39,366 nucleotides of DNA from an uncultured Erysipelotrichaceae bacterium. Its GTDB lineage: Bacteria; Bacillota_I; Bacilli_A; Erysipelotrichales; Erysipelotrichaceae. Shown piece after piece: positions 9,638-19,223 of the stretch (the first letter of the stretch is position 1; every line of letters begins with the position of its first letter). The notes beneath the pieces were generated by a model. That model saw nothing but the letters and a program-made list of their open reading frames with translations. It searched no databases and was not told the origin of the DNA. The position numbers and the translations under genes were made by a program. The stretch covers positions 1 to 39,366 of the forward strand of contig CACXDM010000001.1 in NCBI GenBank assembly GCA_902766435.1, given 5' to 3'.

Positions 9638-11044
9638 TCAGCCTAATTGTACGTCACCGCTTCTGCTGATCGTACGCTTAAGCAGATAAAATGCAAACAA
9701 AGCCGCAAGTCCTTCCCCAACCGGCAGAGCCGCCGCAAGACCGGTTTCCCCGAATAATCCGTCAAGAATAAACATCAGCGGGATATACAGAACAATTTCC
9801 CGGACAAAAGCATGAAGCAGTGTTTCCCTGCCCTTGCCCATTGCCTGCATGCAGAATGACGTATGATAGTTCAGCATCTGAACCGGTGAAGCAAAACACC
9901 GGATCCTGAGAAACAAAGCCGCATAACCGATGGTTCTGAGCGCCGTTTCACTGTCAGCGGTTTTCGTACTGAGAAACACTTTTGTGACATCGGAGGCAAA
10001 GATCTGAAAGAAGATGATGCTTAAGCAGGAAATCAGCAGTCCGGCAAGCCTTGCCGTATTAATGGTTTCCTTCATTCTCTGATGATTGCCGGAAGAATAG
10101 TTGAATGCCACAATCGGCAGCATGCCCTGACAGATTCCGATATTCACCGCATTGGGAATACGCTCAACCTTCATGACGATTCCCATGCCCGCAAGAACAA
10201 GATCATTATGGCCGGAAGCGATGATATTCACACATATATTGGCCAGATCGAACAGTCCCGTCAGAAGAGCTGAGGGAATACCCACCGCAAACAATGACTT
10301 TCTTTCCGCCTTCCCGATCCGCAGCGCATCCTTCGGATTCATTGAAAGAGGAGCGTCTTTTCCCGCCTTCTTATAAGCATACAGCAGATACAGACAGGCA
10401 ATTGTATTTGAGATTGTGGTTGCCGCAGCTGCACCGGTCACTTCCATTCCCGGCGGAAGAATGACAAACATGAACAGCGGATCAAGAAAACAGTTCAGAA
10501 TTCCTCCCATACTGAGACCGAAGCTCGCCTTGGCGGAAAAGCCGGTATTTCTCAACAGGTGCGCGAGAGCCATGGAAAGAATTCCCGGCAGACTGCCGAT
10601 TACGATGACAATCACCGCATAGCTGTGGGCGTAGCCGATCGTTGCGCTCGAAGCGCCGAGTATGCCAAGCAGCGGATCAAGGAAAATACCGACAAGAAAA
10701 GAATACAGAAGCGCAATACAGACGGCGCCGTATAAACTGAAGGAACTGACATATCTTCCCTCTTCATTTCTCTTCTGTCCCATCAGTCTTGCGGCAAGCG
10801 AACCGCCGCCTATGCCGAACAGATTTGACAGGGCAACATTCATCATCACCATGGTCAGTGTTACCGAAGTCGCTGCCATCATATAGGAATTGCCTGTTCT
10901 GCCGATAAAGAACGCATCAACCATGTTGTAGATCAGATTGATCACCTGACTGATAATGGTCGGCACAGCCATGGTCAGCAGTGCCTGCGGGACGGGTACT
11001 TCCGCAAAAAGTTCCTGTCTCGAATAGTCTTTTTTCTGTTTCAT
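9638..11044 (-). CDS. MATE family multidrug/Na+ efflux protein
   Basis: A 468-residue membrane protein with 12 predicted helices in two six-helix bundles, opening with PQALLTMAVPTIISQVINLI, NMVDAFFIGR and later a matching second-half pattern, as in the MATE exporters (NorM/DinF-like) that expel cationic compounds using Na+ or H+. GAGG lies 5 bases before the ATG at 11044; a GTG two codons earlier (11050) would leave no room for a ribosome site, so I reject it. TATAAT sits upstream at 11074-11069. The fused IDI-GH13 gene follows after 14 bases, suggesting one transcript. It is one of three MATE proteins in the window (others at 31886 and 34621), and they are different from one another. Confidence 0.92.
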   Translation of the reverse strand: MKQKKDYSRQELFAEVPVPQALLTMAVPTIISQVINLIYNMVDAFFIGRTGNSYMMAATSVTLTMVMMNVALSNLFGIGGGSLAARLMGQKRNEEGRYVSSFSLYGAVCIALLYSFLVGIFLDPLLGILGASSATIGYAHSYAVIVIVIGSLPGILSMALAHLLRNTGFSAKASFGLSMGGILNCFLDPLFMFVILPPGMEVTGAAAATTISNTIACLYLLYAYKKAGKDAPLSMNPKDALRIGKAERKSLFAVGIPSALLTGLFDLANICVNIIASGHNDLVLAGMGIVMKVERIPNAVNIGICQGMLPIVAFNYSSGNHQRMKETINTARLAGLLISCLSIIFFQIFASDVTKVFLSTKTADSETALRTIGYAALFLRIRCFASPVQMLNYHTSFCMQAMGKGRETLLHAFVREIVLYIPLMFILDGLFGETGLAAALPVGEGLAALFAFYLLKRTISRSGDVQLG

Positions 11045-11068
11045 TTTCACCTCGCAGATGACCTGTCT

Positions 11069-11074
11069 ATTATA
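11069..11074 (-). promoter_or_regulatory. Likely -10 box for the MATE/IDI-GH13 operon
   Basis: TATAAT on the minus strand, 24 bases before the ATG at 11044. There is no convincing -35 box at 16-18 bases, so the call rests on the -10 and its position. Confidence 0.5.
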
Positions 11075-11126
11075 CCCTTACGGCGTTCAAAGAATCACAA
11101 AAGATAACATACTGATCAAAGAACCC

Positions 11127-11159
11127 GGAAAAAAACAGTGCCTGATTTCAGACACTGTT
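11127..11159 (-). terminator. Terminator of the third GH1 gene
   Basis: AACAGTG (11134-11140) pairs with CACTGTT (11153-11159), with CTG/CAG inside; on the minus strand it is followed by a run of seven T. It starts 22 bases after the GH1 stop. Confidence 0.85.
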
Positions 11160-11180
11160 CTTTCTGTCTGTGTAAATGGT

Positions 11181-12749
<1,569 letters not shown>

Positions 12750-12831
12750 TTACGGAAAACATGTAGAATATTTCAGGATACAGAACAGGTACATATATGC
12801 CTGAATGAACACTAAAGGAACGGTGATACAT

Positions 12832-13965
12832 ATGTCATTATGCAGTAAAGCAAAAGTACTCCCCGTGCTCGCCATACTGCTCGGTATTTCAGCAGCCGGA
12901 TGTTCCGCACCGCAGGAAGTCAGTGAAGCAGTGAGTTATCCTGTCGAACACGAACATGAGTTCGGCGGTGTCTACATCAAGATTCCGATCGAGGATTTTC
13001 TCGCGTCGGGATTCAGCTTCGGAGACAGCGTCAGAGTGGAATTCTCAAACGGCTTTGTACTTGAGGATATTCCCTTCTACAACGGCTATTATGTCCCGGA
13101 AGGCGATCCGCTTCTGATCGGATATCCCGGCTATCCCTACATCAAAGCCGCAAACAACAACGGAAAAGATCTCTGGGATGAAGCGGGACTGAGTGAGAGC
13201 GATACGGCAGTTGTCCGCATGAATATTCCCGGAAAGTATCTGGAGATCATGAATCTGCGGGATATGCCGCTGATCTCGGACAGAAATGCTTTTGAAAGCG
13301 ATGAAGTGTTTGCCTCCTTCCGATCACTCAGTGGCGGCAGGATGAAGGAAAACGTGATCTTCCGTTCTTCCTCCCCGGTTGACGATACATACGGACGGGC
13401 AAAGTACGCCAGCTCCCTGATGGAGAAATACGGCATCCGTTTTGTCATCAATATGACGGACTCCGTGGAGACACTGGAAAACCATCTTTCTTCAGACGGA
13501 GCGGAAAGCACCTATTACGCGCAGCTTTACAAAGAAGGTAATGTTCTGATGCCGCAGATCAACACCCGTTATGAAGAAAAAGAAAACAAAACCGCCGCTG
13601 CCAATGCCCTCAGAACGATGTGTCAGAAGGAAGGACCCTATCTGATCCACTGTTCCCTCGGCAAGGACCGCACGGGATTCATCGCCATTCTTCTGGAAAT
13701 GCTGGCAGGAGCGGATTATGAGGAAATCGTCGAGGATTATATGATGACATACGACAGTTTCTATCACGTCACAAAGACAGGTTCGCCTTACAAATACAAG
13801 ACTGTTGTTGATGAGGACTTTACCGGTCTCATCCGTCATATCGTCACCGATCCCTCAGTTGATCTTCAGACAGCCGATCTCTTCTCATGGGCTGAGAAAT
13901 ATCTGCGGGAAGGCGGCATGAGTGATGCGGATCTGGAAACACTGAAATCAGTGATCATGGAATAA
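12832..13965 (+). CDS. Exported tyrosine-phosphatase-like lipoprotein
   Basis: A 377-residue protein. Residues 1-25 form a lipoprotein signal peptide (hydrophobic VLPVLAILLGISAAGC, cysteine at the lipobox), so the mature protein should be anchored outside the membrane. The C-terminal half has the CX5R phosphatase loop HCSLGKDRTG (C274, R280), as in PF13350-type tyrosine/dual-specificity phosphatases, preceded by FRSSSP and FVINMTD segments usual in that family. The N-terminal stretch (about 40-130: GDSVRVEF, PLLIGYPGYPYIKAANNNG) resembles the C-terminal barrel of SAM hydroxide adenosyltransferases, a tentative link. AAAGGAA lies 11 bases before the ATG at 12832; an ATG at 12805 has no ribosome site. 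Substrate unknown: phosphoprotein, phosphoinositide or another phosphoester. Confidence 0.8.
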   Translation: MSLCSKAKVLPVLAILLGISAAGCSAPQEVSEAVSYPVEHEHEFGGVYIKIPIEDFLASGFSFGDSVRVEFSNGFVLEDIPFYNGYYVPEGDPLLIGYPGYPYIKAANNNGKDLWDEAGLSESDTAVVRMNIPGKYLEIMNLRDMPLISDRNAFESDEVFASFRSLSGGRMKENVIFRSSSPVDDTYGRAKYASSLMEKYGIRFVINMTDSVETLENHLSSDGAESTYYAQLYKEGNVLMPQINTRYEEKENKTAAANALRTMCQKEGPYLIHCSLGKDRTGFIAILLEMLAGADYEEIVEDYMMTYDSFYHVTKTGSPYKYKTVVDEDFTGLIRHIVTDPSVDLQTADLFSWAEKYLREGGMSDADLETLKSVIME

Positions 13966-13975
13966 ACCCGGAAAA

Positions 13976-14000
13976 AGAGACACCTGTCTCTATTTCTTTA
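13976..14000 (+). terminator. Terminator of the phosphatase gene
   Basis: AGAGACA (13976-13982) pairs with TGTCTCT (13985-13991) over a two-base gap (the true loop will open by a pair or two), followed by ATTTCTTT. It begins 11 bases after the stop. Confidence 0.65.
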
Positions 14001-14021
14001 CACCTTCACACCGGACACATA

Positions 14022-14046
14022 AGAAAAGAGACCATATACAGGTCTC
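14022..14046 (-). terminator. Terminator of the ABM-domain gene
   Basis: GAGACC (14028-14033) pairs with GGTCTC (14041-14046); on the minus strand it is followed by TTTTCTT. It lies just after the stop at 14052. Confidence 0.7.
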
Positions 14047-14051
14047 CGTAA

Positions 14052-14381
14052 TTATTGTCTGATAAATGCCTTGTCCTTTTCCGTCATATTATTGTCGGAA
14101 ACATATCTCTCCACCTTCATGTGAAGATCGTACTTTTCCCTGAGCGCGCTGATTTTACCCATTACCGGGCTGTCATGGTGAATATCAATCGCTTCCTGGT
14201 TTTCCCATGAATCGATCAGCAGAACCGTTTCGGGATCTTCCATCGGGAAGAAATACTCATATCTGAGGTTTCCGGGTTCATTACGGATATACGCTACATT
14301 GCCGCTGTTCATCATCTCTTCGGCAAACTTTCTCGCTGTTCCGTTTTCTCCGGTGTAGTAAATGTTGACTGTAATACTCAT
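14052..14381 (-). CDS. Antibiotic-biosynthesis-monooxygenase (ABM) domain protein
   Basis: A 109-residue protein of the dimeric alpha/beta-barrel superfamily, the size of quinol monooxygenase YgiN-like proteins. Typical elements are NIYYTGENGTARKFAEEMM at the N-terminus, EPGNLRYEYF and LLIDSWENQEAIDIHH, with the conserved W and paired H near the barrel mouth. ABM proteins oxidise quinols or other aromatic compounds without a cofactor, but many have no known substrate. AAGGAG lies 8 bases before the ATG. The gene is 83 bases downstream of a LysR gene in the same direction, so the two may be cotranscribed; a role in handling a toxic aromatic compound is only a guess. Confidence 0.8.
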   Translation of the reverse strand: MSITVNIYYTGENGTARKFAEEMMNSGNVAYIRNEPGNLRYEYFFPMEDPETVLLIDSWENQEAIDIHHDSPVMGKISALREKYDLHMKVERYVSDNNMTEKDKAFIRQ

Positions 14382-14464
14382 CTTGCTGTTCTCCTTAGTC
14401 TTATGTTGTTATTTCTCTGTTTATTTTCACGGCTTCAGACTGAACCCGAAACCGCTGAAGCCTG

Positions 14465-15346
14465 TCACTCTCTGCATGCAAAACATCTCAGAAACGCGAT
14501 GAACTGTTCTGCCGCCTTCATCATCGGCCGGTATTTCCTGAAAGCAATGACAGCTTCCGTTTCCAGCGGCGGATTCAGCTCTTTCTTCACGAGTTTTGTT
14601 TCATCGGTAAACGGCAGTGATCCGTCAACCATGAATGCGGCAGCGCCGGTAGTATATACTGCTTCGGCAGCCGTCGTACTGAGTGTGCTGTAATAGGATA
14701 CGGTATACGGGTGCTTAGACGCATTCAGCCATTCACTGACAATCCCGCGGACATTTTCCCTTCCCGGCATGACGATCTCATGTGACTGCAGATCCTCACA
14801 GGATACAGATTCCCTGCTGCAGAGAGGATCATCAAAGCGCAGAAGGACAACCCATTTTTCCTTTTCCTTCAGACGGATCACCTCACAGTCGGACAGACGC
14901 GCCGGCTCCATCATCACCCCGATATCGATCAGTCCCTTGTCCAGCCTTTCACGGATTACATCCGCCGAAGACGTAAAGAAGCTGAAGTTTACCTTCGGAT
15001 TCTCTGCCCGGAAACGCTCAGCTGCCGCAAACAGAATATGATTTGCGTGCAGTCCGCCTGTTCCGATTCTGATTGTTCCCTCAACCTCATCATAAACGGA
15101 CAGTTCTTCCATTGTCTTATCAGCCAGACTGACAATCTCCTCCGCCCTGCTTTTGAGAAGAAGTCCTTCACTGGTGAGTGTAATCTTACGGGCACCTCTT
15201 TGAAACAAAGTGACACCCGTCTCTTCTTCCAGAAGGGCAAGCTGACGGCTCAAAGTCGGCTGGGTGATATGCAGTGTCTCTGCCGCACGGGTAATGTTCT
15301 CCTCTTTTGCGGCTGCGAGAAAATAACGCAGAACACGAATCTCCAT
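14465..15346 (-). CDS. LysR-family transcriptional regulator
   Basis: A 293-residue regulator with the N-terminal winged helix (MEIRVLRYFLAAAKEENITR, then AAETLHITQPTLSRQLALLE) and a two-lobed effector domain. It has the same length as, and a similar start to, the LysR at 5646-6527, so the two are probably paralogues. AAGGAGA lies 6 bases before the ATG. It does not diverge from a neighbour: the ABM gene is downstream and the DUF6765-like operon upstream (48 bases away), all on the minus strand, so its target is unclear, the ABM gene being the nearest candidate. Confidence 0.93.
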   Translation of the reverse strand: MEIRVLRYFLAAAKEENITRAAETLHITQPTLSRQLALLEEETGVTLFQRGARKITLTSEGLLLKSRAEEIVSLADKTMEELSVYDEVEGTIRIGTGGLHANHILFAAAERFRAENPKVNFSFFTSSADVIRERLDKGLIDIGVMMEPARLSDCEVIRLKEKEKWVVLLRFDDPLCSRESVSCEDLQSHEIVMPGRENVRGIVSEWLNASKHPYTVSYYSTLSTTAAEAVYTTGAAAFMVDGSLPFTDETKLVKKELNPPLETEAVIAFRKYRPMMKAAEQFIAFLRCFACRE

Positions 15347-15394
15347 TCTTGTCTCCTTATGATTCCCCTCATTAACCGTCTTCCCGGTACTTTG

Positions 15395-15925
15395 TTACTG
15401 AATCGCAATAATATCATTTGTCCGGAATCCGTTAATGATATGAATCACGCCGTTGTAGATCAGACCGAGGCAGTAGATAATCACCACGGTTGAAGGAGAA
15501 TTACGGAAGAACAGGCAGCCGGCTGCCGCGGCAATGCTTCCCACTCCCCTCAGCATACGCAGTTTCCAGTGTCCCTCAATTTTCTTTGATTCCAATGCAT
15601 TCAGGATATCGATAATCCCGGACAAAAACAGCATGGCAACCAGATACAGCAGGATATAGGTATTCGGCACCGATACAAGCGAATTGGCAAACAGACCGAG
15701 ATCCGTGAGCAGGATTCCCATATACAGAATCATTTTACCGCCGGTCATGTTTTTTGCCATTGCAAAATAATAGACAAGCATCCGCAGTCCCGAGAAAATC
15801 AGAATCATGACGAAAATGACCATAATGACACCATATGCATCTTCACGGTATGTCAGAAGTGATGCAGCTATGGCAAGCATGAATAATCCGATCAGAATGG
15901 ATTTGATTTTCTGCCATCTTGTCAT
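15395..15925 (-). CDS. HdeD/DUF308-like membrane protein
   Basis: A 176-residue protein with about six short membrane helices arranged in pairs, consistent with the HdeD (DUF308) family, whose E. coli member is linked with acid resistance at high cell density. Helices include KSILIGLFMLAIAASLLTY and ILLYLVAMLFLSGIIDIL; the final helix VIIYCLGLIYNGVIHIIN is typical. No catalytic motif is visible. Its ATG overlaps the stop of the upstream gene (ATGA, 15922-15925), so translation of the two is probably coupled. It is last in a three-gene operon with two other proteins of uncertain role. Confidence 0.75.
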   Translation of the reverse strand: MTRWQKIKSILIGLFMLAIAASLLTYREDAYGVIMVIFVMILIFSGLRMLVYYFAMAKNMTGGKMILYMGILLTDLGLFANSLVSVPNTYILLYLVAMLFLSGIIDILNALESKKIEGHWKLRMLRGVGSIAAAAGCLFFRNSPSTVVIIYCLGLIYNGVIHIINGFRTNDIIAIQ

Positions 15926-17088
15926 TTCTTTCCGACCCCCAATTCCTCACCGACGATCTGCCAGTAATCCCTGATTCCCCGCAGTCCTTCAACTTTGTAA
16001 TCAATGGAACGTCCGGCAAGAATACTGCCCGTGGAAAAAATCCTTGAAGTAACCATGCTCTTCTGGCTCATCGCCGCAACAAAAAAGCGTCCGAGACACG
16101 TGTTTTCCTTGTTTCCGTTCTCTGCTTCCCGGTATTCCTTCTGATAATTCATCAATGAGAAAGCCGGTATCTTTTCCCCGCTCAGAGATTCACCGAATTC
16201 CTGCCATGCATCTGCCGAACTGATTCTGCGGACGGTCAGAATATCCATTATCTTCTCTTCATACGGCTTTACGCTTTCCGTGTCATAAATATCCGTCTCA
16301 AAGATGCCGTCTTCCGACCGCAGATATTTCAGGGCATAGACCATCTGTGTGAAAGCATGATAATAATCCGAAGGATTGTCCTTCAGTATCTCACGGTACT
16401 CGTTCCATGCGGGGATGTAGATATAGCGCATGAAGCTGTAATCGGGAAGATGCCCTGCTCTTCCGTGTCCGAGATTCATGATTGAGTTTTCCGATACCTG
16501 ATAGAGACTGGCGGTATACCTGCCGGTTTCCGGATCATCCGCTGCGGCCGGGTTATGACTGAAAACAACCGGTCTGTTTTCAAAACCGGATTCACAGGGA
16601 ATCAGTTCACGGAAGTTATAGTCGGTGTTGTTGATGACGAGAGAAGGCGTTCCGGCAAAATACATATGCGCCCATGTATCCGCCAGAATATGCATCGCAA
16701 GACCTGCCGCCTCATATCCCTTTCCTTTGGCCAGCTCAACCGCTGCCTTCAGCAGCTCCCCGTTGGGACCGCAGATCAGCCGGTATTTGTTTCTGTATGT
16801 TCTGGTTCCCCTTTTCACGAGCGCATTCAGATTGCGCGGCAGAAAATGAAAGGATGCCCAGATTCTGGTAATATCCTGAAGTCCGAGAATATCCGTTCTC
16901 ACATCGGCCAGTTCCGACTGCAGCTGTGTTGTTGCGGCAGAAAGCGGACCGCCGACTGTTCTCAGAAACGTACGCGAACAGAAATCCACCAGATTCGCGC
17001 TGTAACAGATCTTCAGTGCCTCCTCATGGGAATATCCGGCAATAACAGAGGCACAGTACGTTGCGTAATAATGAAAATCACCGTTCAC
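15922..17088 (-). CDS. DUF6765-like protein with a zinc-phospholipase-type His/Asp motif
   Basis: A 388-residue, apparently soluble protein without signal peptide. It opens NGDFHYYATYCASVIAGYS, as in DUF6765 proteins, and contains HILADTWAH (H133, D137, H141), the Hx3Dx3H pattern of the alpha-helical zinc phospholipase C / S1-P1 nuclease fold. H6, D35 and H81 (ASFHFLP) could supply the other metal ligands. This suggests a metal-dependent hydrolase, but neither substrate nor activity is established for the family. It overlaps both neighbours by ATGA: its start with the stop of the membrane protein at 17085-17588 and its stop with the start of the HdeD-like gene. A membrane-associated role for the trio is an inference from that gene order. 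Confidence 0.65.
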   Translation of the reverse strand: MNGDFHYYATYCASVIAGYSHEEALKICYSANLVDFCSRTFLRTVGGPLSAATTQLQSELADVRTDILGLQDITRIWASFHFLPRNLNALVKRGTRTYRNKYRLICGPNGELLKAAVELAKGKGYEAAGLAMHILADTWAHMYFAGTPSLVINNTDYNFRELIPCESGFENRPVVFSHNPAAADDPETGRYTASLYQVSENSIMNLGHGRAGHLPDYSFMRYIYIPAWNEYREILKDNPSDYYHAFTQMVYALKYLRSEDGIFETDIYDTESVKPYEEKIMDILTVRRISSADAWQEFGESLSGEKIPAFSLMNYQKEYREAENGNKENTCLGRFFVAAMSQKSMVTSRIFSTGSILAGRSIDYKVEGLRGIRDYWQIVGEELGVGKK

Positions 17089-17588
17089 TGCTGTCCCTCC
17101 TTTCCGATCCGTTTTTTCAGCCTGCGGGAAACAACTGCCCCCACAAATACTTCAATACAGATAAACGCAGTTGCCATGTCCATCAGGACGGCCAGCTGCG
17201 GAATCTCCGGCAGCCTGCTGATCTGTCCCGCAACGGCAAGCACGGCAAAAGCCATGATAATCAGCGTCAGAACCAGATATACATTTCCTTTTTTCTTTCC
17301 TTTTCCCTCTTTCACCGCGCCGATGCCTGCACCGAAATGCAGTAAAAAAACAAGCAGAGCAGTCACTGCGAAAATCACCGTAACAACGGCAACCGCAATT
17401 GACCGGTCAATTTCCGCATCAACGGACTCAAGGAGTTTATATATGTTTTCCTGACCGTAATACAATCCCAGAATCGCCTTCAGCGCATCCCAGAGTCCGC
17501 AGAGGATTATTCCTTCACCGCTGACCGTAAGCAGATTCTGATACTTTCTGAGTTCTGTATTCAGATTGTCGTTTTTCACTTCATACAT
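17085..17588 (-). CDS. Unrecognised membrane protein, first gene of the DUF6765-like operon
   Basis: A 167-residue protein with about four predicted membrane helices (around residues 26-42, 64-88, 103-122, 133-152) separated by a strongly basic loop (KEGKGKKKG) and ending in a basic tail (SRRLKKRIGKEG). I do not recognise a family. It has no obvious catalytic residues. The region before ATG 17588 lacks a good Shine-Dalgarno sequence. TAAAAT at 17618-17613 could be its -10 box. The ATGA overlap with the next gene makes cotranslation likely. Confidence 0.6.
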   Translation of the reverse strand: MYEVKNDNLNTELRKYQNLLTVSGEGIILCGLWDALKAILGLYYGQENIYKLLESVDAEIDRSIAVAVVTVIFAVTALLVFLLHFGAGIGAVKEGKGKKKGNVYLVLTLIIMAFAVLAVAGQISRLPEIPQLAVLMDMATAFICIEVFVGAVVSRRLKKRIGKEGQQ

Positions 17589-17687
17589 AACCGTTTTCTG
17601 TATTCTTAATCTATTTTATCAAATGCGGTAAGATATGTTTAACAGATTTGTGTGAATTATCCCGAAGGCATAAAGGAAAGGAACATC

Positions 17688-18191
17688 ATGCTTACAAAAC
17701 AGAAACAACTGATCATGGAAATGATCGCCTATGAAAGCGGCTCCCCCAAACGCATACAGCACTTCCTTAAGGTATACCAGTTTGCCTCCCTGATCGCGGA
17801 AGCAGAAGGAATGAATGACGCCGACCGTGAGATTCTTGAGACAGCAGCCATACTCCATGATATCGGCATACGGAACGCGCTCGAAAAGTACGGCAGTGAA
17901 GCCGGATATCTGCAGGAAAAAGAAGGACCGGCAGAAGCCCGTATTCTCCTGGATAAAGTCGGCGGATATACGGAGGAACAGACTGAAAGAATTCTTTTCC
18001 TGATTGCCCATCACCATACCTATACCGGTGTTTCGGGCATTGATTACCGCATTCTGATTGAGGCGGACTTCCTCGTCAACCTCTACGAAAGCGAAAGCAG
18101 ATACCGTGCGATTCTCGCAGCGGAAAAGAACATCTTTGAAACAGAGACGGGAAAGAAAATCCTGCATGAGATGTTCGGCATTGAAAGCTGA
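17688..18191 (+). CDS. HD-domain phosphohydrolase
   Basis: A 167-residue protein carrying the HD metal-binding set: a first His in RIQHFLKVY, the HD pair in AAILHDIG, HHH in LIAHHHTY and a final Asp in EADFLVNL. Proteins of this size in Bacillota hydrolyse nucleotides or other phosphoesters in the cytoplasm; the exact substrate cannot be assigned. The frame is open back to 17652, but AAAGGAAAGGAA lies just before the ATG at 17688, the better start. It is a single-gene unit, converging with the ElaA-like gene at a pair of back-to-back terminators. Confidence 0.88.
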   Translation: MLTKQKQLIMEMIAYESGSPKRIQHFLKVYQFASLIAEAEGMNDADREILETAAILHDIGIRNALEKYGSEAGYLQEKEGPAEARILLDKVGGYTEEQTERILFLIAHHHTYTGVSGIDYRILIEADFLVNLYESESRYRAILAAEKNIFETETGKKILHEMFGIES

Positions 18192-18217
18192 AAAAAGAGA
18201 TCATCTTCATGACCTCT
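18191..18217 (-). terminator. Terminator of the VOC/ElaA-like operon
   Basis: AGAG-TCAT and ATGA-CTCT arms (18197-18217, one mismatch, CTTC loop) with six T following on the minus strand. It lies 30 bases beyond the acetyltransferase stop. Confidence 0.65.
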
Positions 18218-18223
18218 GTAACG

Positions 18224-18248
18224 GATACCGGGTTTCCGGTATTTTTTC
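18224..18248 (+). terminator. Terminator of the HD-domain gene
   Basis: ATACCGG (18225-18231) pairs with CCGGTAT (18236-18242) over a GTTT loop, followed by five T. The stop of the converging minus-strand gene overlaps its edge. Confidence 0.85.
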
Positions 18249-18693
18249 ATCTCTGTACGGTGCGGCGCATCTGTACATGCGGGATTCCGTCTTCCATGAA
18301 TTCAACGGAGGATACGGAAAACCCTTCTCTCTGATAAAAACCTACGGCATACGTCTGCGCTTCAAGATAGATTTCTTCCGCGTCTGTTTTTTCCTCAATA
18401 TACTGCACTGCTTCACACAGAAGCTTTGCCCCAAGACCTGCCATCCGTCTGGTTGTCAGAACCCGGCCGATCCGCAGTGTTCCCGGCTCATCCTTTTTCG
18501 GAAAGATCCTGAGATACGCTGCAGTCGTTCCGTCACTGTTCTCATAAAACAGATGGACGGCTTCAAGATCCGTATCGTCAATCTCCGGATACGGACATTT
18601 CTGCTCGACGACAAATACATCCACCCTTGCCTTGAGAAAATGAAAGAGTTCATATGTTGTCAGTTCATTAAACCTTCTGATCTTCAGCTCCAT
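18247..18693 (-). CDS. ElaA-like GNAT acetyltransferase
   Basis: A 148-residue protein with the GNAT fold, closest in pattern to E. coli ElaA: ELFHFLKARVDVFVVEQKCP near the start, RIGRVLTTRRMAGLGAKLL as the acetyl-CoA-binding segment (motif A: R-x-x-x-G-x-G/A form) and EIYLEAQTYAVGFYQREGF. Members transfer an acetyl group from acetyl-CoA; the ElaA acceptor is not known. AGGAGT lies 7 bases before the ATG, and that ribosome site overlaps the last codons of the VOC gene, whose stop is two bases upstream, so the two genes form an operon. Confidence 0.88.
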   Translation of the reverse strand: MELKIRRFNELTTYELFHFLKARVDVFVVEQKCPYPEIDDTDLEAVHLFYENSDGTTAAYLRIFPKKDEPGTLRIGRVLTTRRMAGLGAKLLCEAVQYIEEKTDAEEIYLEAQTYAVGFYQREGFSVSSVEFMEDGIPHVQMRRTVQR

Positions 18694-18695
18694 GA

Positions 18696-19073
18696 TCAGT
18701 ACTCCTGGAATATCTCGACTTCTTCATTCAGCGGACCGCGGAAAAAAGCAATTCTTGCCGGCAGCGGCGGATCGGAAGCGATGACGATATCCTTCGGCTC
18801 AATAAACACTTCGTAACCGGCTTCTCTGACCCTGTCAATGATTTCATCGGTATTGTCAGCTGCCAACGCAAAATGACGCACTGCGCCGGTCTCCCTGCTG
18901 CCCTCGCCGTTATTGAAGATTTCCAGAAGACCGCCTCCTGTGTCAAGCATGACTCCCGCATCCCATCGGCGCAGAAGCTTCATGCCGAGTATATCCTTAT
19001 AGAATGAGACTGCTTCACTGAATAATTCAGGGTCACTGCATTTCATTGAAACGTGATGGATTCCTTTGATCAT
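18696..19073 (-). CDS. VOC-superfamily (glyoxalase/bleomycin-resistance) protein
   Basis: A 125-residue protein of the vicinal-oxygen-chelate fold. It starts MIKGIHHVSMKCSD, has the usual FYKDILGMKLL strand-helix unit, and shows H8, E54 (LLEIFNN) and a late E (EVEIFQEY) in positions used for metal in this superfamily. Such proteins act as glyalase-like enzymes, dioxygenases or drug-binding proteins; the substrate is not evident. Start choice: ATG at 19073 is 10 bases from AGGAG and ATG at 19079 only 4 bases, so I prefer 19073, but either is possible; the frame further upstream is shadow. An inverted repeat CAGAAAC-6-GTTTCTG (19105-19124) lies in its upstream region and could be an operator. 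Confidence 0.85.
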   Translation of the reverse strand: MIKGIHHVSMKCSDPELFSEAVSFYKDILGMKLLRRWDAGVMLDTGGGLLEIFNNGEGSRETGAVRHFALAADNTDEIIDRVREAGYEVFIEPKDIVIASDPPLPARIAFFRGPLNEEVEIFQEY

Positions 19074-19104
19074 ATACATTTTTCTCCTGTTGTATTCATC
19101 GTAA

Positions 19105-19124
19105 CAGAAACGATCTTGTTTCTG
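19105..19124. promoter_or_regulatory. Inverted repeat upstream of the VOC gene
   Basis: CAGAAAC (19105-19111) and GTTTCTG (19118-19124) form a perfect seven-base dyad with a six-base centre, 32 bases upstream of the VOC ATG and within the divergent region with the ABC gene. It could be a regulator site; no T run makes a terminator unlikely. Confidence 0.4.
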
Positions 19125-19170
19125 AACAGGATTAACACTTAGAATGATTCTGTAAGCGGAATTATTCTGA

Positions 19171-19198
19171 TGGACAAATGATGTCAGAAAAGTATAAT
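19171..19198 (+). promoter_or_regulatory. Promoter of the large ABC transporter gene
   Basis: TGGACA (19171-19176) and TATAAT (19193-19198) separated by 16 bases. The predicted start gives a leader of about 19 bases before the ATG at 19224. Confidence 0.7.
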
Positions 19199-19223
19199 CA
19201 ACTTGATTTGAAAGAAACGGACT

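Noticed and set aside
11044-11050. GTG start two codons before the MATE ATG
   Set aside because: The GTG overlaps GAGG itself, leaving no spacing for the ribosome; the ATG at 11044 has proper spacing.
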